Positions 16,102 through 24,404 of a DNA stretch of 64,000 nt are shown piece by piece. Made by a program: the position numbers and the translations under genes. Every line of letters begins with the position of its first letter. The stretch's first letter is position 1. The stretch comes from Salimicrobium halophilum (GTDB lineage Bacteria > Bacillota > Bacilli > Bacillales > Halobacillaceae): assembly GCF_900100295.1 (NCBI RefSeq), contig NZ_FNEV01000002.1:248001-312000 (forward strand). The letters run 5' to 3'. Under the pieces are notes generated by a model. The model searched no databases. It saw only the letters and a program-made list of their open reading frames with translations, and was not told the origin of the DNA.

Positions 16102-16554
16102 TTACGACTCCTCAGGCGACGCGCACCTTCTGCCGAAACGGTTCCGCTCGTGATCGGCCCAGGAAAAAGCATCTTGGATGGCTTCCTTCATTTTCATCTC
16201 ATCCACTTTTTTAAAATTGCGGATCCGGATGCAATGCTTGCCGTTATTCCCTCCCCCGAGCACTTCTTTTGTGTAGATAGAAGGTAGAGGCCTTCCGTTC
16301 TTTTCTGCCGCTACATAGACGCTGATATTCGTCTTTTGCGGGGCGACACCGATTACCGGCCACACACCTTCCCCCTGATTATCCTGCCAATCCATCTCCC
16401 CATATCCCATCATGGTAATGCTGGAGCCAGCAAACAACTGGCGTTTTGCATTCGGTACAGTATCCATGATCCATGTATCCAACGTACGCATACCTTCTTC
16501 AAACTTCCCTGATGCTTCAAACAATTCTTCAATGGTACCAGCTTCCACTTTCAT
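16102..16554 (-). CDS. DUF1801 (YdhG-like) protein
   Basis: 150 aa. It shows the DUF1801 pattern: a central YGEMDW, the block W-P-V-I-G-V-A-P-Q-K-x-x-I-S-V-Y, and a late helix ending in a Lys-Arg-rich I-R-I-R-N-F-K-K. Proteins of this group are small, cytosolic and of unknown function; they share a fold with the YjbR/iron chaperone-like proteins. AAAGGAGG sits before ATG 16554. Single gene with its own terminator. Confidence 0.75.
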   Translation of the reverse strand: MKVEAGTIEELFEASGKFEEGMRTLDTWIMDTVPNAKRQLFAGSSITMMGYGEMDWQDNQGEGVWPVIGVAPQKTNISVYVAAEKNGRPLPSIYTKEVLGGGNNGKHCIRIRNFKKVDEMKMKEAIQDAFSWADHERNRFGRRCASPEES

Positions 16555-16673
16555 CCGATCGCCTCCTTTTTCTCTATTATAGCTTATCTATGATTATTAA
16601 TCTGCAAACGTATGTTCTTGATTTTTCCATAAAAAAACGATATGTTTAACAAAAGAAAGGACGTGACCGAAGA

Positions 16674-18803
16674 ATGACAAACGTGGTCATCCTGGCGGAA
16701 AAGCCATCCCAGGCGAAAGCATACGCAGACGCCTTCCAAGTGCAGAATAAGACGAATACATATATACAGCTGAAGCCGGATTCTATTTTTTCTGATGGAG
16801 CGACGATTACCTGGGGTGTCGGTCATCTGGTCGAACTGAAAGAGCCTCACGATTATAAAAAAGAATGGAAGAAGTGGAAGCTCGATCAGCTGCCGATGGT
16901 GCCGGACCGTTTTCAGGAGAAAGTGTCGAAGGGGAAGTGGGAGCAGTTCCAGGCGGTGAAGCAGCTGTTCAAACAGGCCGATATGATCGTGAATGCGGCA
17001 GACGTCGACCGCGAAGGCTCGAATATCTTCTATAGTATTCTGCGACTTACTGGTGTGAAGAAGCCGGTGAAGCGTCTGTGGATCAACTCGCTTGAAAAAG
17101 ACGAAGTGCGGAAAGGGTTCGAGCGTCTGCAGAATAACGAGAAGGATCTGCGCATGTTCGAAGAAGCGAAAGCGCGTCAGATCAGCGACTGGCTCGTAGG
17201 GATGAACGCGAGTCGTCTGTTCTCGTTACATCTTCAGAAGAAAGGGTACGGAGGTCATCTGTCGATAGGTCGTGTGCAGTCGCCGACGGTGTATCTTATC
17301 TATCAGCGACACAAAGAGATCGAGAATTTCGTTTCTGAACCCTTTTACCAGATAGAAGGTGAATTCCAAGCGGAAAAAGGGAAGTACAAAGGTCTTGCGA
17401 AGATCAAAGAGAAAGATAAAGCGAAAGTACAAGCCTTGATGGACAAGCATCGCCTGAAGGAACAGGAACCCTATGAAGGCACCATCGAGAACGTGGACAA
17501 GAAAACGAAGCGGATCAAGTCTCCAAAACTCCATTCCCTGTCGACGCTCCAGAGTGTGGCGAACCGTATGTGGAAGTATCCACCGGCGAAAGTATTGAAG
17601 ATCGCCCAGCAGCTGTATGAGAAAAAGCTTCTCTCTTACCCGCGAACGGACTGCAACTTCATTACGAATAGCGAATTCTCTTACCTGGTTAAAAAAGTGG
17701 ATGATTACCAGCGGACGCTCGGCAGCAACTTTTCTCCTGTATCCTTGAAACCGAATAAGCGCTACGTCAATGGTTCCAAGGTGGAAGAGCACTATGCGAT
17801 CATTCCGACCAAAACGATTCCCACGGCGAAGAAGCTCGAAGGTCTCAGCCGCGAGGAGCGCAATATCTACAACGAAGTGTTAGCGACGACGCTTGCGATG
17901 TTCCATAAGGATTACGTGTATGAAGAAACGGTGATTCAGACAGATGTACACGAGTTGCCATTTTTCTCGAAAGGTAAAAGAGAAGTTGACCTTGGGTGGA
18001 AAGAATTGTTCCCACAGCCGAAGAAGAAAAAAGAAGAACTGCTTCCGGAAGTGCAGGAAGGGGAGCGCCCAGAAGCGAACGTTCATATCAAGGAAAGCAT
18101 GACGCAACCGCCGAAGCCATACACGGAAGGACAACTCATCACAATGATGAAAACCGCCGGGAAAACGGTGGAGGATGAGGAAGATGTGGAAATCCTGAAA
18201 GAAGTGGAAGGACTCGGCACGGAAGCCACTCGCTCCGGTATCATCGAGACGATCAAGAAGCAGAACTACATCACCGTCAAGAAGAATGCCGTTTCCATCA
18301 CCGACAAAGGAATTATGCTATGTGAAACGATTGATGGGACACTTCTCTCGAGTCCGTCCATGACCGCCAAATGGGAAGCGTACCTTAGGAAAATTGGAGA
18401 AGGGGAAGGATCGAAACAGACATTCATCGATAACACAGGCAAATTCATCGAGAAGCTGATCCAGGAAGCTCCCGCCTCTGTGGAAAAGGTGCAGATCCGC
18501 GATACAGGAGAGAAGAAAAAGAAGTGGAACGAACCGATCGTCACCTGTCCTTCCTGTAAGAACGGATCCATCATCGACCGCTATAAGTTTTACGCATGTT
18601 CCGGATATAAAGAGGGGTGCAAAGTCACGTTTCCGAAGCGGCTGGCCGGCAAGTCGCTGACGCCGAATATGATCAAAACGCTCTGTGAGAAGAAGCAGAC
18701 GAGAGTGTTGAAAGGGTTCAAGAGTAAGAATAAGAAGTCGTTCAGTACGGCGTTAAAGCTTGATGAAGATTGCAGCATCAAATTCGATTTTGCACAAAAA
18801 TGA
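16674..18803 (+). CDS. topB: DNA topoisomerase III (type IA)
   Basis: 709 aa, close to the 727 aa of Bacillus TopB. The TOPRIM domain has the catalytic Glu at residue 9 (ILAEKPSQAK) and D110-V-D112-R-E-G. The active-site Tyr is residue 322 in S-Y-P-R-T-D-C. The C-terminal part keeps a four-Cys cluster (C-P-S-C near residue 624 and two further Cys) that resembles a zinc ribbon. The enzyme relaxes negative supercoils and unlinks single-stranded or replicating DNA. The ribosome site AAAGGACG is weak and 13 bases away. A long terminator overlaps the stop codon. Confidence 0.95.
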   Translation: MTNVVILAEKPSQAKAYADAFQVQNKTNTYIQLKPDSIFSDGATITWGVGHLVELKEPHDYKKEWKKWKLDQLPMVPDRFQEKVSKGKWEQFQAVKQLFKQADMIVNAADVDREGSNIFYSILRLTGVKKPVKRLWINSLEKDEVRKGFERLQNNEKDLRMFEEAKARQISDWLVGMNASRLFSLHLQKKGYGGHLSIGRVQSPTVYLIYQRHKEIENFVSEPFYQIEGEFQAEKGKYKGLAKIKEKDKAKVQALMDKHRLKEQEPYEGTIENVDKKTKRIKSPKLHSLSTLQSVANRMWKYPPAKVLKIAQQLYEKKLLSYPRTDCNFITNSEFSYLVKKVDDYQRTLGSNFSPVSLKPNKRYVNGSKVEEHYAIIPTKTIPTAKKLEGLSREERNIYNEVLATTLAMFHKDYVYEETVIQTDVHELPFFSKGKREVDLGWKELFPQPKKKKEELLPEVQEGERPEANVHIKESMTQPPKPYTEGQLITMMKTAGKTVEDEEDVEILKEVEGLGTEATRSGIIETIKKQNYITVKKNAVSITDKGIMLCETIDGTLLSSPSMTAKWEAYLRKIGEGEGSKQTFIDNTGKFIEKLIQEAPASVEKVQIRDTGEKKKKWNEPIVTCPSCKNGSIIDRYKFYACSGYKEGCKVTFPKRLAGKSLTPNMIKTLCEKKQTRVLKGFKSKNKKSFSTALKLDEDCSIKFDFAQK

Positions 18804-18846
18804 AGAAGGCGACCAGTTCCTTAGGATAGGAGTTGGTCGCCTTCTT
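18803..18846. terminator. Bidirectional terminator between topB and the 18849 gene
   Basis: A 13-bp stem AAGAAGGCGACCA (18803-18815) with TGGTCGCCTTCTT (18834-18846). It overlaps the topB stop and lies 2 bp past the stop of the minus-strand gene. Confidence 0.85.
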
Positions 18847-18848
18847 TA

Positions 18849-19223
18849 TCAGCTCATGATCTGAGACCCCTGAAGAAGCTCGGGCTTGGCTCCAAGAGTA
18901 AGGAGGAATATCTTGGAATCATTGATATCTTTGTGCTTCTGCATCACCTGGGTCAACTGGTCGATATCCGGATGATCTTTCAGCTTTTGCACTTCCTGTT
19001 GATACAGATGAAGGACAGATCCGCGAAGGAACTTGGGTTCATATGCTGGGAGGTCGTCGTCCATCAATAAAGAACCCATGTATCCGTACTTGAGTTGAAG
19101 CTGTCTTGTTAGACTCACGACATGAACCAACTGCTCCGATAACTCGGGGTAATTCTGCTTCAACGTCTCCAAATCCTCTTTCACATCATACAACTGATTC
19201 AATCCAGCTACCATGTATGTCAT
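18849..19223 (-). CDS. Conserved hypothetical protein coupled to the thioesterase
   Basis: 124 aa, predicted all-helical and soluble, with heptad-like stretches (DVKEDLETLKQNYPELSEQLVHVVSLTRQL; HLYQQEVQKLKDHPDIDQLTQVMQKH). ATG 19223 is used because its A is shared with the TAA of the upstream thioesterase gene and AAGGAGTGG lies upstream, so the two are translationally coupled. No family was recognised. The coupling suggests a role linked to acyl-CoA hydrolysis, but nothing more can be said. Confidence 0.65.
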   Translation of the reverse strand: MTYMVAGLNQLYDVKEDLETLKQNYPELSEQLVHVVSLTRQLQLKYGYMGSLLMDDDLPAYEPKFLRGSVLHLYQQEVQKLKDHPDIDQLTQVMQKHKDINDSKIFLLTLGAKPELLQGSQIMS

Positions 19224-19756
19224 TACACTTCCACTCCTTTTTCCCATGGTTTCTCGAGACCGATGATTTCCGTCAATTCTTTGCTGTGCTGCTTCCTTGT
19301 GCGGCGACGCTCTGCGCGTTCTTTTCCGGATTCGTAAAGAAACTTCTCTTCTTCTGTCTCAGGTACAAGCTGAGGAACGGAGATTGGTTTTTTATTTTCA
19401 TCCAGAGCGACGAAGGTCAGGAATGCCGTAGCTGCCATTCGCCGCTCGCCGGTGATCATGTCTTCCGCTATCACTTTACAGAAAATCTCCATCGATTTGT
19501 TTCCAGTGTAGGAGACGAAGGATTCCACGCATACGGAATCCGTCTGATGAATGGGATGGAGAAAGTCGATCGAGTCCGTGGAGGCAGTCACACATTCCTT
19601 GGCACGTGCATACCGCCGGGCAGACAGGGTTGCATTATTGTCCAGCTTCTTCATAAGCACACCGCCGAACAGGGTATTATAATTATTCAAGTCGTTGATC
19701 ATCACCTGATCCGTATTTACAATCAGGCTTTCCCGTGGATATTTGGTTTCCGTCAT
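19223..19756 (-). CDS. Acyl-CoA thioesterase, hotdog fold (YkhA type)
   Basis: 177 aa. The segment NDLNNYNTLFGGVLMKKLDNNATLSARRYA is the hallmark of the YkhA/BFIT-like acyl-CoA hydrolases: the N-x-x-G-x-x-F-G-G-x-L-(M) helix with a catalytic Asp. The DSIDFLHPI strand follows. It hydrolyses fatty acyl-CoA in the cytosol. The charged C-terminal 45 residues are typical of the group. Downstream it overlaps the 124-aa hypothetical gene by one base. Confidence 0.88.
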   Translation of the reverse strand: MTETKYPRESLIVNTDQVMINDLNNYNTLFGGVLMKKLDNNATLSARRYARAKECVTASTDSIDFLHPIHQTDSVCVESFVSYTGNKSMEIFCKVIAEDMITGERRMAATAFLTFVALDENKKPISVPQLVPETEEEKFLYESGKERAERRRTRKQHSKELTEIIGLEKPWEKGVEV

Positions 19757-19854
19757 GATTCATTCCTTCTTTCCCGAAATTGTTATCCTTTCTTCGATAA
19801 CTCAAGTGTACGCTTGTCTGACGGGAAAAGTGAAATGGATAGTTGCCATTCGTG

Positions 19855-19873
19855 ACATAGACAGAGTCTATGT
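19855..19873. promoter_or_regulatory. Perfect 8-bp dyad upstream of the thioesterase
   Basis: ACATAGAC-AGA-GTCTATGT (19855-19873). It lies about 100 bp before the thioesterase start, between that gene and the LysR gene, and is not followed by a T run on either strand. An operator is more likely than a terminator. Confidence 0.4.
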
Positions 19874-19919
19874 AAATGCTTACAACCATGCAATTAAAGA
19901 ATGAAAATAGGAAGGTGAA

Positions 19920-19952
19920 CAAATAAAAACACTCCCTTAATCGGAAGTGTTT
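19920..19952 (-). terminator. Terminator of the LysR gene
   Basis: Stem formed by AAAACACTCCC (19925-19935) and GGAAGTGTTTT (19942-19952) with one mismatch. It overlaps the end of the gene and is followed by TTTTTATT on the minus strand. Confidence 0.7.
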
Positions 19953-20830
19953 TCGATCAGACGCTCCTGCGTGAACCGAAGCCATTCTTTTGTAGCGTAC
20001 GATAAGTAGTGGTTCTTCCTCCAAATGAGAGCGACGTTCCAGTCTAGAACCGGGTTCCTTACTTTGATGACCCGGACTTCTTCTTTCAGGAGAGCGGCGA
20101 CACTGTAAGGGAGGATGGAGATACCGAGACCGGAAGTGATCATTTTTCCGATGAAATCCCATTGAGAGCTTTCGGAGACCGTTTTCGGCTGGAAACCGGC
20201 CTGTCTACAGGCGTCATGGATGCGTTCATATAGAGCGAAATCCTTGTTGAAGGTAATGAAATTCTCGTGTTCGAGTTCTTGCAGATCGATCCGCTTCCGA
20301 TTGGCGAGAGGGTGAGAGAGGGGTACGACCACTCCCAATTCCTCCTGGATGAAAGAAAACGTATGAAATTCTTCTTCCTCGGTAGGGAGCACTGCGATGC
20401 CGACGTCGAGATTCTCCTTCAAAATGTCTTCTTCAATCCTCTTCGTCCCGTTCTCAATCAGCTCGAACGTAATGTGGGGGTGGAGGTCATGGAACTCTCC
20501 AAGGATTCGGATGACGCGTTCAGCATCCAGAATAGGAGGAAGACCGATACGTATGTGTCCGCGCTGCAGACCGATCAGGTCATCGAGTTCGGTCTTCAGA
20601 TTCTCGGATGCTTTGACGATGGTTTCCGCTTTGGCGTAAATCGCCCGTCCTGCATCAGTCAGCACTAATTTTTTTCGGGAACGATCGAATAATTCGACGC
20701 CCAGTTCTTCTTCGAGATTTTTGATCATTTTACTGATGGTCGGCTGCGTGACATAGAGGTAGTCCGCCGCACGAGTGAAGCTTTCAAAACGGGAGACTTC
20801 TATAAAGTATGTAAGATGTCGGATATCCAT
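19937..20830 (-). CDS. LysR-family transcriptional regulator (CidR/YwbI-like)
   Basis: 297 aa, the standard LysR length. The N-terminal winged helix is intact (MDIRHLTYFIEVSRFESFTRAA, then TQPTISKMIKNLEEELGVELFDRSRKKLVLTDAG), followed by a linker helix and the two-lobed effector domain (GHIRIGLPPILDAERVIRI; GIAVLPTEEEEF; LGISILPYSVAAL). By resemblance it is nearest to the CidR/YwbI group that responds to acetate or overflow metabolism, but no cidAB genes are here. Divergently transcribed from the glycosidase-like gene at 20991, its most likely local target. Confidence 0.85.
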   Translation of the reverse strand: MDIRHLTYFIEVSRFESFTRAADYLYVTQPTISKMIKNLEEELGVELFDRSRKKLVLTDAGRAIYAKAETIVKASENLKTELDDLIGLQRGHIRIGLPPILDAERVIRILGEFHDLHPHITFELIENGTKRIEEDILKENLDVGIAVLPTEEEEFHTFSFIQEELGVVVPLSHPLANRKRIDLQELEHENFITFNKDFALYERIHDACRQAGFQPKTVSESSQWDFIGKMITSGLGISILPYSVAALLKEEVRVIKVRNPVLDWNVALIWRKNHYLSYATKEWLRFTQERLIENTSD

Positions 20831-20943
20831 AGGTTCACCTGTTTCTATAACGAATAATCAGGTTGAATTGTATCACAGGTAAAATGGAAGAGGAATGGAT
20901 TAAAAGAATATAAGAATATATTAATAAGATGAATGCTTTTTTC

Positions 20944-20952
20944 TGCTATACT
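20944..20952 (+). promoter_or_regulatory. Extended -10 promoter of the glycosidase-like gene
   Basis: TG-C-TATACT at 20944-20952, 38 bp before GTG 20991. A TTAATA hexamer lies 20 bp further upstream. Extended -10 promoters need little -35 match. Confidence 0.5.
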
Positions 20953-20990
20953 AAGAGTAAATAATTGTAATTCGTAAAGGAGAGGTTCGG

Positions 20991-22130
20991 GTGAAGCTTG
21001 CAAAGGGGATCATAGCTTTTGCGATTGGTATGTTCATTATAGTGGCGATATCCGTCGGTTCTAGCTATCTATCCTCGAACGTTGAGACAACAGGGAAGGC
21101 AGAAAGTCGGAATGCGCCTATCATCAGTTCGGAGGATAAGCTTCCAGTGAAAGAACCCATGATCGAACCGGTGTCTCGCAAATATGAAGTGGAGGAGTTC
21201 CAAGCAGGAATGAACCTGCTAGTCTACGGGGATCCCGATTTGGCAGAAGCGGAAGGTTATTTTGAGCGCTTCCGGGAACTTGGGTTTAACAGCGTGACGA
21301 TCACTTTCCCTTTTTACCAGGAACATTGGCAGGCGAATGAGGTGAGAACGGATCCGGTGATTACCCCGGAGCTGCCTGACCTCGAACGTTTGATTCAAGC
21401 GGCACAGATCCAGGATCTGAAAGTAATGCTCAGGCCGACGATGGACGAACAGTCATTATTGAAAACCGGTCATTGGAGAGGGGAGATTCAGCCCACAGAT
21501 CCCGGAGCCTGGTTTGACAGCTATTTCGAGCTTCTCCTGATGTATGCGGATCTTGCTGAAAAGCACAACGTGGAGTATTTCAATATCGGTACGGAGTTCA
21601 ATTCTATAGAAAACCGATATAGCGAAGAGTGGCTGACCCTGATTGAAGACTTGAGAGTTCGTTATAAGGGAGACCTGCTTTACTCGTTCAACTGGAATAC
21701 AGTGAAAAATATTTCTTCAATTGAATTTGTTCAGCAGCTCGATCACGTCGGCATTGATGCATATTACCCTTTAGACGCACCGGACGGGGCAAGTGTCGAC
21801 ATGCTGACCCAGGCATGGAGCAAATGGACCGAAGATTTGTCTGCCCAAGCGACTCACCCGTCTGTCCTCATAACAGAAGCTGGCATGATTCCGATAGACG
21901 GCGCTTACCGTCGGCCATATGCGTGGAAAATCCCTGGGGGAACCGTCGATCGTCATGCGCAAGCCGATTATTATGAAGCGACCTTTACCGCATTGAAACC
22001 AATCAGTGAAGGCATCTACTGGTGGAGCGTAACGCTCGATGAGGATACGGGAAATGATAGTCTTGATTATTCTCCGCTTAATGGGCCGGCAGAAGATGTG
22101 CTGAGGCAGCTGTTCGTGGAGGAAAAATAA
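20991..22130 (+). CDS. Membrane-anchored GH113-like glycoside hydrolase
   Basis: 379 aa: an N-terminal membrane anchor (residues 6-28), a linker of about 40 residues, then a TIM-barrel domain. Two carboxylates stand where retaining glycosidases need them: E202 in Y-F-N-I-G-T-E-F (acid/base) and E296 in V-L-I-T-E-A-G (nucleophile). Both motifs recall GH113 beta-mannanases. It probably acts outside the cell on a beta-linked glycan or on the cell's own wall polysaccharide. Divergent from a LysR regulator and read from an extended -10 promoter. Substrate is inference. Confidence 0.75.
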   Translation: MKLAKGIIAFAIGMFIIVAISVGSSYLSSNVETTGKAESRNAPIISSEDKLPVKEPMIEPVSRKYEVEEFQAGMNLLVYGDPDLAEAEGYFERFRELGFNSVTITFPFYQEHWQANEVRTDPVITPELPDLERLIQAAQIQDLKVMLRPTMDEQSLLKTGHWRGEIQPTDPGAWFDSYFELLLMYADLAEKHNVEYFNIGTEFNSIENRYSEEWLTLIEDLRVRYKGDLLYSFNWNTVKNISSIEFVQQLDHVGIDAYYPLDAPDGASVDMLTQAWSKWTEDLSAQATHPSVLITEAGMIPIDGAYRRPYAWKIPGGTVDRHAQADYYEATFTALKPISEGIYWWSVTLDEDTGNDSLDYSPLNGPAEDVLRQLFVEEK

Positions 22131-22168
22131 AAGCAGAGAGGCCTTTCCAAGAAGACCTCTTGTAATTG

Positions 22169-22306
22169 TTATTCTCTTCTGCCACCTGCTTCGCGGGCTG
22201 TAATGTCGCCCTGGCCACGTTGCAGATCTTCCTGGATCTCCTGCTTCACTTTTTCGGGATTTGTCTTATTAGATGCTTCAGCGGAAGTTTTCTTTTGAGA
22301 ACTCAT
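22169..22306 (-). CDS. 45-aa hydrophilic protein, unknown function
   Basis: This frame begins at ATG 22306, 7 bases after a perfect AGGAGG on the minus strand, and encodes a highly charged 45-residue protein with NPEKVKQEIQEDL in a helix, then G-Q-G-D-I-T-A-R-E-A-G-G-R-R-E. The composition recalls small spore or stress proteins, but no named family fits. It lies tail to tail with the glycosidase gene. Confidence 0.6.
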   Translation of the reverse strand: MSSQKKTSAEASNKTNPEKVKQEIQEDLQRGQGDITAREAGGRRE

Positions 22307-22413
22307 TCGTCATCCTCCTTTTGTCAAAGGTTATTCTTTAGTTTGATGGAAACAGCGAGTATTATTCCTTTTCTTGATAAGGTTGAACGTTCTGTGACAA
22401 ATGACGAAAGAAG

Positions 22414-22437
22414 GTTATACCTGTATAAATCGGGAAT
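22414..22437 (+). promoter_or_regulatory. Candidate sigma-B promoter
   Basis: GTTATA (22414-22419), 12 bases, GGGAAT (22432-22437). The -10 fits the sigma-B consensus GGGWAW fully, and the -35 fits GTTTAA at four of six positions. Located 27 bp upstream of ATG 22464. Confidence 0.45.
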
Positions 22438-22463
22438 ACTCTCTTTAGAGGGAGGTGTGGATC

Positions 22464-22649
22464 ATGGCATGGCTGCTTACCGGTGTGTCGGTGCTTATGG
22501 TATTGGTTGCGCTTTCTGCTGTTTTTGACAAGAAGAATAAGAATGATTCCTACAGCCGTTATGATGATGAAGAATCCGTCGAGGAGTTTTACCGCGATCA
22601 CGGAGCTGTCAGTAAAGTAGAGAATCCCGAATATACAAAATATTTCTGA
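22464..22649 (+). CDS. Small single-span membrane protein, possible general-stress gene
   Basis: 61 aa: an N-terminal helix (AWLLTGVSVLMVLVALSAVF) followed by a very charged tail with D-D-E-E-S-V-E-E-F-Y. Start ATG 22464 is 8 bases after GGGAGG. A sigma-B-like promoter precedes it and a terminator follows, so it is a monocistronic unit. No family recognised. Confidence 0.65.
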   Translation: MAWLLTGVSVLMVLVALSAVFDKKNKNDSYSRYDDEESVEEFYRDHGAVSKVENPEYTKYF

Positions 22650-22657
22650 ATAGAAGG

Positions 22658-22692
22658 CCGGCATGCAGTGGTACTGTTTGCCGGTTTATTTT
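22658..22692 (+). terminator. Rho-independent terminator
   Basis: Stem CCGGCA/TGCCGG (22658-22663 with 22679-22684), then TTTATTTTTTT. Confidence 0.75.
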
Positions 22693-22755
22693 TTTGTGCC
22701 GGGAATCTGTACGTTCGTAAGGAATTTTTGATGATAAATGTACCGTAAAATTAAG

Positions 22756-22898
22756 TTAGGTATGTTCAGCGGTAAAAATTACTTCTGAGTGTCCAGCAAA
22801 ACAAAGAAGAGTACACTCAGCAAGAAAAGCTACCGCCGAATGGACCGCAAATCGATTTGCAGGACGTTCGCGCTGACAGAAAATCTCTGAACGTCAGC
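22756..22898 (-). repeat. Intergenic element, copy A (about 142 bp)
   Basis: Read on the minus strand it starts with GCTGACGTTCAGAG directly after the rlmN terminator. It contains GCAAATCGATTTGCGGTCC and TGGACACTCA, and ends ACCGCTGAACATACC. The same ordered blocks and length occur in copies B (27668-27809) and C (27861-28002). This and the flanking terminators account for the roughly 300-bp space between 22650 and 22955, in which I see no gene. Confidence 0.6.
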
Positions 22899-22916
22899 AA
22901 AAACCGAACAATAGAA

Positions 22917-22948
22917 AAACCGCCTCCCCGAAATAGGGAAGGCGGTTC
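22917..22948 (-). terminator. rlmN terminator
   Basis: On the minus strand a stem AACCGCCTTCCC with GGGGAGGCGGTT (one wobble or mismatch) ends in TTTTT. Confidence 0.8.
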
Positions 22949-22955
22949 ATATCAA

Positions 22956-24047
22956 TCACACGCCAGCTTTCTCTTGCTTCGCTTTCTTACGTGCTTTCTC
23001 TTTTTCGATCTGCTTACTTCTCAGCTGTCCGCAGGCAGCGTCGATGTCTGTACCATGCTCGGTACGTACACCACACTTGATGCCGCGATCCATGAGCGTC
23101 TCGTAGAATTTCAGAATAGCTTCTTTTTCACTACGCTCATAAGGGTTATCCGCGACCGGGTTGTACGGAATCAGGTTGACGTAGGATAAGTGTTTCTTAT
23201 CCATCAACAAGTCCGCGAGCTGGTGCGCTTCTTTGACGTGATCGTTCACGTCTTTCAGCAGAATATATTCGAACGTGATCCGCCGGTTCGTCTTCTCGAG
23301 ATAGTAGTCGATGGCCGGCATCAGCTTCTCAAGCGGGTACGCGCGGTTGATCTTCATGATCTGCGTACGAAGTTCGTTTGTTGGTGCGTGGATGGAAAGG
23401 GCCAGGTTGATCTGGATGCCTTCATCTGCGAATTCGTACATCTTCGGCGCGATACCACTTGTAGAAACCGTGATATGACGGGCACCGATGGATAGGCCTT
23501 TTTTGTCGTTGACGACTTTCAGGAAGTCGATCAGGTTATCGTAGTTGTCGAACGGCTCGCCGATACCCATGACGACGATATGGCTGACGCGCTCGTCTTT
23601 CTCTTTTTCGTCCAGGTGCTGTTGAACCTTCATGATCTGTTCGACGATTTCTCCGCCGGAAAGGTCGCGATGTTTACGAAGAACACCGCTGGCGCAGAAG
23701 GAACAGCCGATGTTACAGCCGACCTGCGTCGTCACACAGACGGACAAACCGTAATTGAACCGCATGAGTACGGTTTCGATGACGTTCCCATCATGCAGTT
23801 TGAAGAGGTACTTGATGGTACCGTCTTCGGATTCCTGTTTGATCTCTTCGGACAACGTTTCAATGGTGAAGTTCTCCTTAAGCACATCTATACAGGATTG
23901 GTTCACGTTTTTCATGTCGTCAAAATCCGTTACGCGCTTCTGATAGAGCCAGTCCCATACTTGCTTGGAGCGGAACTTTTTCTCGCCATGGTCCACAAGC
24001 CAATCCGACAGCTGCTCGAACGTTAGTCCGTAAATGGATGGTTTCAT
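22956..24047 (-). CDS. rlmN: 23S rRNA (adenine-2503 C2)-methyltransferase, radical SAM
   Basis: 363 aa. The radical SAM cluster is C-x3-C-x2-C in CNIGCSFC, and the methyl-transfer Cys lies in D-I-D-A-A-C-G-Q-L near the C-terminus. It methylates A2503 of 23S rRNA and A37 of some tRNAs. The sequence after the cluster ([17 protein letters not shown]) and the late [10 protein letters not shown] block resemble the streptococcal form rather than the YloN form of Bacillus, whose equivalent is ASTLGGLKRNLEAGEIV. It may therefore be a second RlmN in this genome. ATG 24047 follows GAGGAG at 8 bases. Confidence 0.9.
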   Translation of the reverse strand: MKPSIYGLTFEQLSDWLVDHGEKKFRSKQVWDWLYQKRVTDFDDMKNVNQSCIDVLKENFTIETLSEEIKQESEDGTIKYLFKLHDGNVIETVLMRFNYGLSVCVTTQVGCNIGCSFCASGVLRKHRDLSGGEIVEQIMKVQQHLDEKEKDERVSHIVVMGIGEPFDNYDNLIDFLKVVNDKKGLSIGARHITVSTSGIAPKMYEFADEGIQINLALSIHAPTNELRTQIMKINRAYPLEKLMPAIDYYLEKTNRRITFEYILLKDVNDHVKEAHQLADLLMDKKHLSYVNLIPYNPVADNPYERSEKEAILKFYETLMDRGIKCGVRTEHGTDIDAACGQLRSKQIEKEKARKKAKQEKAGV

Positions 24048-24143
24048 ATATACGCTCCTCATTCTCAAAAATTCACTATTCCTATATTAAGGGATACAGG
24101 AGGTAGTTACAAGCCTTATGTTTCGTGAAAGGCAGAGGAAAAA

Positions 24144-24172
24144 TTGACTGAATCCTGTGTCATTTGTGGTAT
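24144..24172 (+). promoter_or_regulatory. Candidate promoter of the fluoride channel operon
   Basis: TTGACT (24144-24149), 17 bases, TGGTAT (24167-24172). The -35 is good and the -10 weak. It is 26 bp upstream of ATG 24198. Confidence 0.45.
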
Positions 24173-24197
24173 CATGAAAAAAGAAGGAGGGGGAACG

Positions 24198-24404
24198 ATG
24201 AATCAGAGAGTGCTTCACGACAAACCTTCCGTGCTCGGGTTTCTGGGAAGTTTCTTATTGGGTGGAATCGCTATTGCTTTGGCTGCCGTCGATCATAGCA
24301 TGTGGCTAGTGTTTCTTGTCTTGTCTCAGGTTATTCTGATCCCGGTCATCGGGCGGACGTCGAGGCTGACCCACGAAACTCCGGTCGAGGGAGCAGGCGA
24401 ATGA
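24198..24404 (+). CDS. Small membrane protein in operon with fluoride channels
   Basis: 68 aa with two membrane helices (about residues 12-30 and 35-52). AAGGAGGGGG precedes ATG 24198. Its stop overlaps the ATG of the first crcB gene (ATGA, 24401-24404), so all three genes are translationally coupled. No known family. Coupling makes an accessory role in fluoride export possible, but that is inference. Confidence 0.7.
   Translation: MNQRVLHDKPSVLGFLGSFLLGGIAIALAAVDHSMWLVFLVLSQVILIPVIGRTSRLTHETPVEGAGE

Noticed and set aside
22956-24047. Cfr resistance methyltransferase
   Set aside because: The motifs and 363-aa length fit RlmN. Features after the cluster match streptococcal RlmN, so a Cfr call is not supported without phylogeny.
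24048-24197. Possible fluoride riboswitch upstream of the crcB operon
   Set aside because: I could not find the GGCGATGG-type conserved start or the pseudoknot pairing; only a promoter-like sequence is present.
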